From positions 62,001-126,000 of the forward strand of contig NZ_PUHY01000012.1 of NCBI RefSeq assembly GCF_002967765.1: 64,000 nt of DNA, written 5' to 3'. This DNA is from Blastopirellula marina (GTDB taxonomy: Bacteria; Planctomycetota; Planctomycetia; Pirellulales; Pirellulaceae). Of the stretch, positions 35,351 to 48,313 are shown piece after piece; position 1 is the first letter of the stretch, and every line of letters starts with the position of its first letter. Made by a program: the position numbers and the translations under genes. The notes beneath the pieces are model-generated. The model had not been told where the DNA came from and searched no databases. It worked only from the letters and a program-made list of their open reading frames with translations.

Positions 35351-37411
35351 ATGCCGAACCGACTTGAGCACGAGTCCAGCCCCTATTTGCTACAACATGC
35401 CAACAATCCGGTCGACTGGTTTGCCTGGGGGGAAGAGGCACTGCAGGTTGCCAAAGACCAAGACAGGCCGATCTTCCTCTCGATCGGCTATTCGGCCTGC
35501 CACTGGTGCCATGTTATGGAGCACGAAAGCTTTGAGTCACAGGAAATTGCTGATTACTTAAACGCGCATTTTGTCTGCATCAAAGTCGATCGAGAAGAAC
35601 GGCCTGACCTTGATCAAATCTATATGAACGCGGTCCAGCTACTGACAGGTCAGGGGGGCTGGCCGATGTCAGTATTTCTGACCCCAGAACTCAAGCCATT
35701 CTTCGGTGGAACCTATTGGCCACCGACGGCAAGTCGAGGCATGCCCGGTTTCGATCAAGTCATCCGCGCCGTGGTCGATGCTTGGAGCAATCGTCGCGAG
35801 ATGGCTCGACAGCAATCAGACATACTCACCGAGCGACTCCAAAGCATCGGAACTGGCTCGGCCGAATCGGTCGAAATAGCCCCAGGTCGCGTTGGGATGG
35901 CGGTCCGCCAGATGGAGCAATCATTCGACGATCGCCATGGTGGATTTGGGCAAGCTCCCAAGTTCCCGCACACCATGAACGTGGATCTTCTTTTGCGAAA
36001 CTACGTTGAAACACGCAACGAACACTCCTTAAAGATGGCCCTCACCACGCTCGACAAAATGGCCATGGGTGGCATCTACGATCATCTTGGCGGTGGCTTT
36101 GCTCGGTACAGCGTCGACGCGAAATGGCTTGTCCCTCACTTTGAGAAGATGCTGTACGACAATGCTTTGCTGGTCAACAACTACGTTGACGCATTCCGTT
36201 TAACCAAACTGCCACGCTATGCTCAAGTGATTCGCGAAACGTGCGACTATATATTGCGGGATATGACCGACGAGGCCGGTGGCTTCCACAGTACCGAAGA
36301 TGCCGACAGCGAAGGTGAAGAAGGGAAGTTCTACGTTTGGACGCCCCATGAGATTCATAAACTATTGGGCGACGAAATTGTCGCGGAACGTTTCTGCCAG
36401 GTTTACGATGTGACCGAGTCTGGCAACTTCGAGGGGCACAGCATTCTGAACCTCAAGCAGCCACTCGCGCATATTGCCGAAGGACTGGGAACCTCCGAGG
36501 AGGAACTCGCTGAAGAAATGGCCAACGCCCGGCAAGTGCTATTCAATGCACGTTGCGATCGCGTTCGCCCCGGCAAAGACGACAAAATCTTGGCGAGCTG
36601 GAATGGTCTGATGATCGAAGCATTCGCGAAAGCAGGTGCAGCATTGGGCGAACCAAGCTATCTTGAAGCGGCTTCGCGTGCGGCGAAGTTTGTGACCGAC
36701 AAGATGACCGATGCAAACGGGCGTTTGCTGCACACGTATCGTCATGGTAAAGCAAAACTACCTGCATACTTGGACGACTACAGTTATCTGGCATCAGCGA
36801 TGTTTGCTCTCTACGAAGCGACCTTCAATGAGAACTGGCTGGACGAGTGCCACCGCTTGATGCAAATTGCCATCGAGCATTTTTACGACCAAGAGGATGG
36901 TGGTTTTTTCTACACCGCCGACGATCACGAAGCATTGATCGCGCGGAACAAAGATTTCTACGACAACAGTATTCCGAGCGGCAACGGTATGGCCGCCCTG
37001 GTCCTGGCGAAGCTTGGCAAGCTGATTGGCGACGACGAACTGTTGAATTTGGCTGAAGCAACCATCGTCGCAGGGGCCGACGTTTTACAGAAACACCCGA
37101 TTGCCGCCGGGCAGTTATTGATCGCTTACGATTTTCTTCAAAGCCCCGTGCAGCAAGTTGTCCTCGCAGCCGACGCGAGCGACCCTTCGGTGAAGGATCG
37201 GATCGCCGAGTTGCATTCCAATTACCTTCCCCGCACACTCCTGGCCGCACAATTTGGTGTTACTTCGACGAGCGAACATTTGAAATCACTTCTCGCCGGT
37301 AAGAAACCGATCGAGGGTGAAGCGACCATTTATGCCTGCCAGAATTTCCAGTGTCACGCACCGGTATCCGCAGTGAGTTACCTGTCGGACCTTGCCGCGA
37401 ATGGCAAGTGA
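35351..37411 (+). CDS. YyaL/DUF255 thioredoxin-domain protein
   Basis: A 686-residue protein of the YyaL/SSP411 family. The N-terminal thioredoxin-like domain has the conserved [14 protein letters not shown] near residue 50, including the CxxC-like pair. The rest is an N-acylglucosamine-2-epimerase-like alpha/alpha barrel with [16 protein letters not shown] and [17 protein letters not shown] before the ATG gives a good ribosome site. No export signal is seen. The family is widespread and its reaction is unknown. Length matches the family. Confidence 0.9.
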   Translation: MPNRLEHESSPYLLQHANNPVDWFAWGEEALQVAKDQDRPIFLSIGYSACHWCHVMEHESFESQEIADYLNAHFVCIKVDREERPDLDQIYMNAVQLLTGQGGWPMSVFLTPELKPFFGGTYWPPTASRGMPGFDQVIRAVVDAWSNRREMARQQSDILTERLQSIGTGSAESVEIAPGRVGMAVRQMEQSFDDRHGGFGQAPKFPHTMNVDLLLRNYVETRNEHSLKMALTTLDKMAMGGIYDHLGGGFARYSVDAKWLVPHFEKMLYDNALLVNNYVDAFRLTKLPRYAQVIRETCDYILRDMTDEAGGFHSTEDADSEGEEGKFYVWTPHEIHKLLGDEIVAERFCQVYDVTESGNFEGHSILNLKQPLAHIAEGLGTSEEELAEEMANARQVLFNARCDRVRPGKDDKILASWNGLMIEAFAKAGAALGEPSYLEAASRAAKFVTDKMTDANGRLLHTYRHGKAKLPAYLDDYSYLASAMFALYEATFNENWLDECHRLMQIAIEHFYDQEDGGFFYTADDHEALIARNKDFYDNSIPSGNGMAALVLAKLGKLIGDDELLNLAEATIVAGADVLQKHPIAAGQLLIAYDFLQSPVQQVVLAADASDPSVKDRIAELHSNYLPRTLLAAQFGVTSTSEHLKSLLAGKKPIEGEATIYACQNFQCHAPVSAVSYLSDLAANGK

Positions 37412-37508
37412 CCGTGGGCTATGGTTTAATGACGGTCGTGCATAGATCGCCGCTAATTCGCCAGCGAACCATTCCAGTCAATCAACCAATATTAAGAGGA
37501 ACAAAGAG

Positions 37509-38363
37509 ATGATGAGACTACTGGGAATCTTGATAATCACCGGGTTCTTCTGCGTTGGCTGTAACCCACCTGCCGGAGAGCCAGATAGTGGCGACACGTC
37601 AGACACAAATTCGACAACGCCAGCCGCAACCAACGATACGCTTCCACCACCAACAACCAAAGCGTCGCCTGAAGAAAAACCTGCCCCTCCAGCCGAAGCT
37701 CCGGCGGAAGAACCAAAGGCGGAAAGCTTGAACGGAGTCGATCCCGCTGCGGCGGCCCAGCCGACACCTGCCGACTCAGTGAAAGGTTTGCTCGACGATG
37801 GCTCGACAGAAGAAAAACCGGCTCCTGAATCGGGAGCAGAAATGAAGAAGCCAGAAGCAACCGAGACCGTTTCGGTCGCAGCATCCGGTCCCGTCGAAAT
37901 GAAATTGACGCCCGACAATACGCTGATTCAGTTCGTGGGCACCCACGTCGGTGACGATCCGAAACCACGTACCGGTAATTTTGGCAAGTTTAGCGGTACC
38001 GCTAAAGCGGATGGTGACAAGCTGACTTCCGTTGAAGTGACCATTGAAACCACTTCGCTCGACGCAGGCATTCCCGATTTGACCAACCACTTAAAGAACG
38101 CTGACTTCTTCGATGTTCGCCAACATCCAAAAGCGACCTTCAAAACCACCAAGATCGAAAACGGCGACGACGGTACCAAGATCACAGGCGACCTGACAAT
38201 GTTAGGGAACACCAAGTCGATCACATTTCCGGCAAAAGTAACCGTAGGCAAAGACGTGAAGCTTGAAGCTGAGTTTGTCATCGATCGACTCGAATTCGGC
38301 ATGGACTATAGCCCGGACAAGGTCCACAAAGATGTCACCATGACCATCAAGGTTGGCAAGTAG
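37509..38363 (+). CDS. YceI-like lipoprotein with acidic Pro/Ala/Glu-rich linker
   Basis: A 284-residue protein. The start MMRLLGILIITGFFCVGC, with a lipobox-like cysteine at 18, suggests a lipoprotein. A linker of about 100 residues rich in P, A, E, D and T precedes the YceI domain (residues about 130-284), with LTPDNTLIQFVGTHVG, GKFSGTAKAD, LKNADFFDVRQHPKATFK and GDLTMLG as landmarks. YceI proteins form a lipocalin-like barrel that binds isoprenoid-type lipids. The long linker would let the domain reach from the membrane. RBS AAGAGGAACAAAG precedes the ATG. The next gene starts 10 bases after its stop. Confidence 0.88.
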   Translation: MMRLLGILIITGFFCVGCNPPAGEPDSGDTSDTNSTTPAATNDTLPPPTTKASPEEKPAPPAEAPAEEPKAESLNGVDPAAAAQPTPADSVKGLLDDGSTEEKPAPESGAEMKKPEATETVSVAASGPVEMKLTPDNTLIQFVGTHVGDDPKPRTGNFGKFSGTAKADGDKLTSVEVTIETTSLDAGIPDLTNHLKNADFFDVRQHPKATFKTTKIENGDDGTKITGDLTMLGNTKSITFPAKVTVGKDVKLEAEFVIDRLEFGMDYSPDKVHKDVTMTIKVGK

Positions 38364-38373
38364 AACGAAGTTA

Positions 38374-39279
38374 ATGGACATCACCAAAGACGTTATCTGG
38401 GGCCTCGCCGTTCCGCTCTTATCGGCGGCCGGGCTCCGCTGGTTGTTGGCGATTCTCGCCGATCGCTTCTTCCTGGCGAACCACTCAACGGGTACCGATA
38501 CGTCGGAAGCGTCTTCGACGAAACAGGTTTTCGCCTGGGAAACGTGTTTGCCTCTGGCCCTCGGTGCCGGCGTCGGTTACTTCGTTCTCAACCTGGGACC
38601 GTGGATGCCGAAAGCCAATTATGAGTGGATCACCGCTGGAGTTGGCCTGGCGATTCTCGTCTCCACAATTGTCGGTTTCTTTGGCCAGCACTGGGCGGTT
38701 CGGTTTATCGTATTACCGATTGCCTATGCGGCAACCATCGTAGCAACCGGCTATTTTCTGATGCCTACTTGGGACGATCTTTGGCCAGACTATTGGACCT
38801 ATCTCGTATGTTGGTGTGTCGGTTGTTTTATTCTATCGGTGAAGCTGGATCATTCCAAAGAACTGGATACGTGGCCGTTTGCCGTAGTCCTGTTGGGCAG
38901 CAGCTTGGCAACCGCGGGCATCGTGTTTCGATCAGGTAGCATGCGATTCGCTCAAATCACCGTGTTATCGTTCGCGGTCGTCTTGGGTCTAACGTTAATT
39001 GGGTTCGTCATGCGGCGACCGCTACTTCGTGGGTTAGGACTGCCAATGGTCGTTTTTTTGGCAGGCATGTTGCTGATCGCGCAAACGAATTCGTTCAGCA
39101 ATGTTCCCTTTCTCAGCTACTGGCTACCTTTGGCGGGCATTCTTCTTTCTTTGATCGCCGAGCGTTTGATTTCAGTCACACGCTTCCCCAAACTGCATGC
39201 GATATCGGTTGTCTTGGCGGCCGCGATTCCGTCGACGGTTGCTGTAGTGATGGCGGTTGTCGAAACGATGCCAGAGTGA
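38374..39279 (+). CDS. Unknown polytopic membrane protein
   Basis: A 301-residue integral membrane protein with about nine hydrophobic segments across its whole length, interrupted by short loops. No motif for transport, catalysis or cofactor is recognised. It starts at an ATG 10 bases after the YceI stop, so it is probably co-transcribed with that gene. The frame extends back to a TTG inside the YceI gene. Function unknown. Confidence 0.65.
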   Translation: MDITKDVIWGLAVPLLSAAGLRWLLAILADRFFLANHSTGTDTSEASSTKQVFAWETCLPLALGAGVGYFVLNLGPWMPKANYEWITAGVGLAILVSTIVGFFGQHWAVRFIVLPIAYAATIVATGYFLMPTWDDLWPDYWTYLVCWCVGCFILSVKLDHSKELDTWPFAVVLLGSSLATAGIVFRSGSMRFAQITVLSFAVVLGLTLIGFVMRRPLLRGLGLPMVVFLAGMLLIAQTNSFSNVPFLSYWLPLAGILLSLIAERLISVTRFPKLHAISVVLAAAIPSTVAVVMAVVETMPE

Positions 39280-39469
39280 TTCGATTCCAGCCAAGCTTGT
39301 TCGTCCCTCCAAATCTTCCGAATTTGCGATTGTTTGCAAATCGTGAAATAGAAACGCATTAGCATCGTTTTGCTCCTCTTCCTCTCAATTTCGCTAAACC
39401 TTGGTATAGCGATTGCAAATGATGAGTTCGGCAGCCATCGTGCCTGAAACCATCAAGGGAAGAGTTACC

Positions 39470-39952
39470 ATGACCATGCGATACCTTAGCCCGAATACCG
39501 CTCACCTTGCCCCCCGACGTCCTCGCTCGCCGGAGGCGGTCAAGAAGATTGATAAACGTCTACAGTCACTGTCGAAAGAAGATCGGCAGAAGCTGATTGC
39601 TCGACTTCGCAAGATCGCTTATCTATTCGACGACGCCGTGAAGATCCCAGGCACAAACATCACGTTGGGTTGGGATGCCGTTCTAGGCCTTGTTCCCTTT
39701 GTCGGTGATGCCACAACCACGGCGGTCTCAGCTTACTTCCTATGGGAGGCGAAACGGCTAGGTGCTTCGCGCTGGACGATGGTCAAGATGGTTGGCAACG
39801 TGCTAACCGACTTCGTCGTGGGCCTTGTGCCACTGGTGGGTGACTTGGCCGATATCGGCTTTCGCGCCAACCGCCGCAACATGCGATTGCTCGAGAAAGA
39901 ACTTGATCGCATCGAGCGAGAGAGCGGGCAGTCTGAGGTAGGCGTAAAATAA
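39470..39952 (+). CDS. DUF4112 domain protein
   Basis: A 160-residue protein. The central region, with LGWDAVLGLVPFVGDATTTAVSAYFLWEA and VGLVPLVGDLADIGF, shows the two GLVPxVGD repeats that define DUF4112, a small family of membrane-associated proteins. Two hydrophobic segments near residues 65-85 and 112-128 fit a hairpin in the membrane. The ATG at 39470 follows an AGGGAAGAG site; an earlier frame from 39413 is less likely. It follows the polytopic membrane gene by 190 bases. The function of the family is unknown. Confidence 0.82.
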   Translation: MTMRYLSPNTAHLAPRRPRSPEAVKKIDKRLQSLSKEDRQKLIARLRKIAYLFDDAVKIPGTNITLGWDAVLGLVPFVGDATTTAVSAYFLWEAKRLGASRWTMVKMVGNVLTDFVVGLVPLVGDLADIGFRANRRNMRLLEKELDRIERESGQSEVGVK

Positions 39953-39963
39953 CTTTCCGCAGC

Positions 39964-41091
39964 CTAATACCACCAACCACTGCGGAGGAGAACCGTGTCG
40001 CTCATGTCGAGCGTTGTAGGATCGTATTTGTATTCCATTTTGCGACCGAATACATAGCCGATCTCGACGAATGACTTACCGCCGCCCTCGGTCTTGCGTT
40101 CCATGCCGATGAGTAGGCGGTAATCGGTCAACGTGAGATCGTCGTTCTGCCCGAGTGGATGTTCGACACTCCAAGTACCACCGCCAAATTCGCCGGCAAC
40201 ATACCACCAGTCTTCATAGCCATCCCCGTAATTAAATAGCTGTAAGTAACGGGGTTTAGGAAATGTGAGTTCTAGACGGTAATCATCCGACGGCGTCCAG
40301 ATTAGCCCTGCCACCGGAAGAAGCGAGTAGTCGTCTCGATTGAGATAGACGACCCCCAGTAGGAACTGAAGCGTGTCGGTCGATTTGTACGACATGATTG
40401 CCATTCCGCTCACTCGGAAGGCATCACTATTGGTCATCTGGAAATCGCTGTAAACACCAGGCGTGACCGAGAGTACGGTTCCCCACTTTGGTGAAAGCTG
40501 CGACATCCAGGTTGTTGTCAAGTAAGCCTGATACAGTGTGGCTGGGGCTTGAACCGAATCCGGACCAACGAGAAAGAACATTCCATAGCCAGGAGTCACC
40601 AACAGCGGTGATTCTCGTGTCGGCGCTGGAAACCCCAGCGTCGCGCTGCCGCTGACTTCCGTGATTCCGATGTTGTCACCGCTGCCAGCGATCCAAGTAC
40701 TTTGAATTGCCAACGTCTGCAGAACGCCATCTTTCGAGGGCTTTAGTTTCGGCCGCGAAGTAAAAACCTCGTCTTCGGTCAGAAACAATGCGTCTTGTTT
40801 CTCGACATCCTCCGAGATCATATTTAACTCTGGCGGATTCTCCGCGACCAACTTTGCTGGAACCGGAGGACTTCCCGGCTTTCCGTTCCTTGGATAAGGG
40901 GGTAATTCGTAACCGCCTGGAAAGACTTCCGTTGCTGGTATCCGATCGATCGGCTGAAAGCTACCTTCTCGCTGGACGGTACCAATGTCGCGTTGAGCCC
41001 ACAGTTGAGCTTGCGCGTGCACCGGCGTTGCTAGTCCCCAAAGAAAACCAACCAGCAGTAGTAATGCAGCGAAGGAGTGTGATTGCTTCAA
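39964..41091 (-). CDS. Outer-membrane beta-barrel-type protein (DUF6268-like), second tandem copy
   Basis: A 375-residue exported protein (signal peptide to VHAQAQ) starting with TTG at 41091, supported by AAGG just upstream. The N-terminal 90 residues are a Pro-rich spacer. The rest alternates short amphipathic strands with the repeated elements TRESPLLVTPGYGMFFLVGP, SVTPGVYSDF and GEFGGGTWSVEH, and ends in an aromatic residue (GWWY), as in outer-membrane barrels. It is a diverged paralogue of the gene just upstream (41101-42297). The gap is 9 bases, so the two form one operon. Possibly porin-like, but the substrate is unknown. Confidence 0.72.
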   Translation of the reverse strand: MKQSHSFAALLLLVGFLWGLATPVHAQAQLWAQRDIGTVQREGSFQPIDRIPATEVFPGGYELPPYPRNGKPGSPPVPAKLVAENPPELNMISEDVEKQDALFLTEDEVFTSRPKLKPSKDGVLQTLAIQSTWIAGSGDNIGITEVSGSATLGFPAPTRESPLLVTPGYGMFFLVGPDSVQAPATLYQAYLTTTWMSQLSPKWGTVLSVTPGVYSDFQMTNSDAFRVSGMAIMSYKSTDTLQFLLGVVYLNRDDYSLLPVAGLIWTPSDDYRLELTFPKPRYLQLFNYGDGYEDWWYVAGEFGGGTWSVEHPLGQNDDLTLTDYRLLIGMERKTEGGGKSFVEIGYVFGRKMEYKYDPTTLDMSDTVLLRSGWWY

Positions 41092-41100
41092 AGCTCGGCC

Positions 41101-42297
41101 TTAGAAATTGAACCCGCAACGTAGCATCAAGGTGTCATCCACTTTCAGGTTTGGCGTGGGGGAACGATACAAGAGGTTTCGATCCCACACATAGCCAATT
41201 TCCGCGTAGGCCCGCAGGCGATTCGGGTGCGTCGCTTCCAATCCAATAAAGACACGATAGTCGTTAATATCGATTTGGTCGCTGACGTCTTGATTCGTGT
41301 TGAAGTCGTACCGCTGAATCGTCCAACTTCCTCCACCATACTCACCGCCGACATACCACCAGATCTTGCGATCGCCGAAAGTTGTCCAGTACTTGGAAAG
41401 CCGTGGATAGGGGAACGTGATATCGAATCGTGTCAGACTATCGGGCTCCCAGAGAATACCAACCACCGGTAAGATTTTGACATCCAAGCGGTCGATGTAG
41501 ACGGCTCCTGCTTTCAGAGTCATCGTCGGCGTCAAACGAACGTTGCCGACACCCAGCCCCTGAAGCCGCAAGCTGTCGGTGTTCATCGTCTCGAAGTCGG
41601 TATAGATACCCGCACGGAAGCCAAGCTCGGCATACAAGCGTGGTGTTAACTCTGGGTTCCAGGCGAAGTCTAAGTAAGCACTGTAAGCGTTCCCTGGCAG
41701 GTCCTGCACCATCGTCGATGGACCGTCCCACAAGTGCAGCACAAACGCCGGTGTCACCAACAGCGGGTGCTCGCTGAACAGAAAATTTGGGAACAGAGCG
41801 GTCACCGAGGTTTCAAAGTCTTGAATCCCAAGCGTGTCTGCCTGATCGCTCAATCGTGGTAGGAACGTGTACTGAAACGACAGATTTTCCATGAACCGTT
41901 CGTACGGGATTTGGTACGACGGTTGTGGCTGAGCAAAGGGTTGCGCCGGCTGGTACAGTGGCTGTGGCTGCTGTGGATAGAACGAGTTCGGACCGGTTGC
42001 AAAGCTCGACGGAGGCGTCGACGGGGCCGGTGGATAACTTGCTGGCGGAGCGTAACTGCTGGTCGGCGGCGGAGAAGCATAGGCTTGTCCGCTGTAGGAA
42101 GGTGCGCTGAAGTTGCCGTACTGCGGCGTCGTTGCGTACGGATCCCAACCTGAGATCGATGCCCCCGCTGTGCCGCTTGGCGGGGCAGGCGCAATCGTCG
42201 CTTGGGCCCATGCTACTTTTCCTGTCGATAACACGACAAGGGCTAGCAGCGAGCGCACCAATAAACTGGCCAACGGCAGATGAGAAATTTTTTTCAC
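41101..42297 (-). CDS. Outer-membrane beta-barrel-type protein (DUF6268-like), first tandem copy
   Basis: A 398-residue protein from the GTG at 42297, which yields a classical signal peptide (MKKISHLPLASLLVRSLLALVVL to AWAQ). A 100-residue Pro/Ser/Tyr/Gln-rich segment follows, then about 260 residues of barrel-like strands matching its neighbour: HPLLVTPAFVLHLWDGPS, RAGIYTDFE, WYVGGEYGGGSW, RAYAEIGYVWDRNL and a C-terminal FNF. The low-complexity segment could cross the periplasm or bind peptidoglycan. The following paralogue starts 9 bases after its stop. Confidence 0.75.
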   Translation of the reverse strand: MKKISHLPLASLLVRSLLALVVLSTGKVAWAQATIAPAPPSGTAGASISGWDPYATTPQYGNFSAPSYSGQAYASPPPTSSYAPPASYPPAPSTPPSSFATGPNSFYPQQPQPLYQPAQPFAQPQPSYQIPYERFMENLSFQYTFLPRLSDQADTLGIQDFETSVTALFPNFLFSEHPLLVTPAFVLHLWDGPSTMVQDLPGNAYSAYLDFAWNPELTPRLYAELGFRAGIYTDFETMNTDSLRLQGLGVGNVRLTPTMTLKAGAVYIDRLDVKILPVVGILWEPDSLTRFDITFPYPRLSKYWTTFGDRKIWWYVGGEYGGGSWTIQRYDFNTNQDVSDQIDINDYRVFIGLEATHPNRLRAYAEIGYVWDRNLLYRSPTPNLKVDDTLMLRCGFNF

Positions 42298-42367
42298 GAT
42301 TTCGCTCAAGTCCCCCGTCAACACGTGACGATATTAATTAGCTGGACCGGAGCGTGTAACTACCAAA

Positions 42368-42400
42368 GGGGCAACTTGCAGGTCAAGGCAAGATTGCCCC
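42368..42400 (-). terminator. Hairpin terminator of the PVC cytochrome gene
   Basis: GGGGCAA (42368-42374) pairs with TTGCCCC (42394-42400), and an inner CTTG/CAAG pair extends the stem with a one-base bulge. On the minus strand it is followed by TTTGG, a short T-tract. It lies 18 bases past the stop at 42418. Confidence 0.6.
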
Positions 42401-42417
42401 ATTTTCAATGTCTCACC

Positions 42418-45888
<3,471 letters not shown>

Positions 45889-45949
45889 GAGGACGTTTAT
45901 CTCACAAGGGAGGTAGGTGATTCGAAGCAAGTCGGATGAGGTGGGCCGG

Positions 45950-47140
45950 TTAGTCGATGTGAACGGTGACCGGAACGGCCTGTTTCAGCTCGAAGATCTT
46001 CTGGTCTTGTTCTTCGATCAGCGGATCGAACTGAGGAATCTCGACCGCGTTGTTGCCCTGTTCATGTTTGCGGAACAGGTAGAGGTAGGTCTCGTTTTGC
46101 GGACGGAACCGATCAAAGAAGAGTTGGTTCTTTCGCAAGATCGCCTGGCGAAGCTCTTCCGTCTTTTCCATAAGTGGTTTGGCGGGGACTTGGACCGACT
46201 TATCCCATTGAGCGGCTGAAGCGGCCACCTTTGGATAGTCATTCACACCAATCGTATGCTCTCCGGCAGAGAGCCCTTCTACATGGAGAACTATCCGATC
46301 TTGATACTCTCCGGTAGGAGAGCGGGGATAAGGTAGATCCCAGTTGCCGGAAAGTTCGCCGGCTGCACTAACGGTATGGTCGTACGTCGTTTCAAATCCA
46401 AGTAGGTCAGCCATCTTCTGCGAAAGATACCAATAGCCAACATTCGTGAAGTGCTGACCGTTACTCGTCAGATACTGCGGAAGCTTCTCTGCCGTAACCT
46501 TTGTAATGTCACCGCTCAACTCCGTGAGATCAAGCGACTGATAGCCACGATCGTATGCCAACTGCTTGATCGCTTGCTGATATAACTTGACGTTCGCGTT
46601 GTACGCGGCCGGGTCGGGCAGGGGAGCAGGATGCTTTTCCATCAACGGTGGAGTGATCAATACAATCCGCTCCGTCTTCTTCTGAAGGTCATCAAGCAGC
46701 TTCGTGTAGTTCGCCTTGAACGACTCCAATCCGGCTTCCCCTTGAAAGGCTTCGTTCGTGCCGTAACCAACGAGGATGACGGTCGGATTAACCAGATCAA
46801 CCGATTTCATCAGATGGTTGTAGCCTTCCTTCTGATCACCGAACCGGGCACGTGAGATCGCCGTCGCTTCGTCGCCGCTCCAGCCGAGGTTTCGAATCGC
46901 AAGTTTCTTATCAGGATTGGCAATCTGAATAGCGAGTTCGAAGTAGCCGTGGTACTGAGTGCGTTCGATAAAGGTTCCCCCAATCAACGCAATCCGATCA
47001 CCATCGCGAAGCTCAAGCCTCTCGCCGTCATTTTCACTCTCCGATTGAGCGAGAAGGGTTTCTCCTAAAGACAGCGAAAGAACGATCGCAACACTCAGTA
47101 GCAGCAATCGAGACATTAGCGGTGTACGAAACACAGGCAT
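45950..47140 (-). CDS. SGNH/GDSL-like exported protein lacking the GDS serine
   Basis: A 396-residue exported protein (signal to LLAQS). The SGNH fold is recognised from NLGWSGD near residue 86, GYGTNEAF near 126 and SNGQHFTNVGY near 227. In block I the canonical GDS is replaced by IGGTFIER at 53-60, so a threonine (Thr56) stands where the nucleophilic serine should be. The histidine block, NGQH230, is present, with asparagine instead of aspartate. The gene is 62 bases upstream of the PVC cytochrome gene on the same strand, a pairing common in planctomycetes. The protein may bind rather than cleave carbohydrate esters. Confidence 0.82.
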   Translation of the reverse strand: MPVFRTPLMSRLLLLSVAIVLSLSLGETLLAQSESENDGERLELRDGDRIALIGGTFIERTQYHGYFELAIQIANPDKKLAIRNLGWSGDEATAISRARFGDQKEGYNHLMKSVDLVNPTVILVGYGTNEAFQGEAGLESFKANYTKLLDDLQKKTERIVLITPPLMEKHPAPLPDPAAYNANVKLYQQAIKQLAYDRGYQSLDLTELSGDITKVTAEKLPQYLTSNGQHFTNVGYWYLSQKMADLLGFETTYDHTVSAAGELSGNWDLPYPRSPTGEYQDRIVLHVEGLSAGEHTIGVNDYPKVAASAAQWDKSVQVPAKPLMEKTEELRQAILRKNQLFFDRFRPQNETYLYLFRKHEQGNNAVEIPQFDPLIEEQDQKIFELKQAVPVTVHID

Positions 47141-47392
47141 GCTCCAGATTCGAGCGGATTGATGGGAGAATGGGGTGAGTTAGGTAGGAGATATTAGTTT
47201 AGCCCGCCGAAAACAGAACTTCCAGCTAGGCCGATTAGACCACCTCACGTTGGAAATAATTGGTGACAATTTGCCCGAATTCATCTCTAGAGTCACATTC
47301 GTGTTAAACTAGAAGATCGTCTTGGGGGTTACGTCCAGTACTCCCATTAGGTCGTCACGGCCCAACGAAACGAAGTCCATCCGGAGTCTCAC

Positions 47393-48313
47393 ATGCTGCT
47401 GAGTTCCTGCCCACGTTGCCACGATTCAATCCGCATCCCAGCGACTGCTCAGGTGAAATCGGTCGTGCGCTGCCCTCGTTGCCGTGAAGAATTCCCGATG
47501 CATGAGATCATGGATCAACTCCCACCGGAAGCGGAGATCGTTTCTGGCCCTGGAGCGATTGGGCATACCGTGATGCCCACCAATCTGGCGGATGCGACGG
47601 AATACGTTCTCGCAGGGGAAGAAGCACGCGAAGCGGATCCCGATTTTCGCTTCAAAGAGACCGGCTCGCTCAAGAGTGACGTCCCACCAATGGCGAAGAT
47701 CGATTCGTCTCGCCCTCCCCGTCGACCGAAACGCCCCGAACCCAATATGGCCGCAGAGCTCGTCAAAGTGGTAGTGGGTGGCTTGGTCGGACTTACGTTA
47801 GCGTACCTGATTGTGCTTTGGGTCTTAAAGCAAGACCCGCTGCAACTGGCAGAGAAGTTTCCAGCTCAAGCGTATATCGTTTTTCCCGAACAGTTTCGTA
47901 CCGCTGAGATGAAGAAATACGCTCGCGGAGACAACGCCACTCCCGCTGAAGAAGAAGAGGAAATCGAACTAACGGTCGAAAAGATCTCGATCGACAAGTT
48001 CCCTGAGCCTGAAACCACCCCAGCGGAGGAAACGGCGGACAGGCCTCCTGTAATCGAACAACCGCCTACGGAAGAGGAAGTGGTGGTCGAAGAACCGCTG
48101 GAGCAGCCTGCTCCACCCCGAGAGGATACATCCGACATAGAAGACGGCCCAGACGTGTTGTCGCTCGAGGAAGAGATCTCGATGGCGACCCAGGCAACGG
48201 AATTACTAGGTGAGATCGGCGCTCAAATTCCGCCGCTTCCCGGCAGCGAGCCTGTCGCCCCTACGAACGTGGGTAACGTTGACCTATCTCCGGTCGATAG
48301 TGACGAAAACTAG
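47393..48313 (+). CDS. Zinc-ribbon membrane protein with acidic low-complexity tail
   Basis: A 306-residue protein. Two CxxC pairs (CPRC at 6-9 and 27-30, separated by 17 residues) form an MJ0042-type zinc ribbon. A single membrane segment lies at about 123-145 (LVKVVVGGLVGLTLAYLIVL). The final 140 residues are highly acidic and proline-rich, without recognisable structure. The topology suggests a zinc ribbon on one side and a flexible acidic tail on the other. The function of these planctomycete proteins is unknown. Its last 53 bases overlap the convergent gmhB gene. Confidence 0.8.
   Translation: MLLSSCPRCHDSIRIPATAQVKSVVRCPRCREEFPMHEIMDQLPPEAEIVSGPGAIGHTVMPTNLADATEYVLAGEEAREADPDFRFKETGSLKSDVPPMAKIDSSRPPRRPKRPEPNMAAELVKVVVGGLVGLTLAYLIVLWVLKQDPLQLAEKFPAQAYIVFPEQFRTAEMKKYARGDNATPAEEEEEIELTVEKISIDKFPEPETTPAEETADRPPVIEQPPTEEEVVVEEPLEQPAPPREDTSDIEDGPDVLSLEEEISMATQATELLGEIGAQIPPLPGSEPVAPTNVGNVDLSPVDSDEN

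Noticed and set aside
37478-37918. Minus-strand frame of 146 codons over the YceI linker
   Set aside because: The apparent Ser/Gly-rich protein is the antisense of the low-complexity Pro/Ala/Glu linker.
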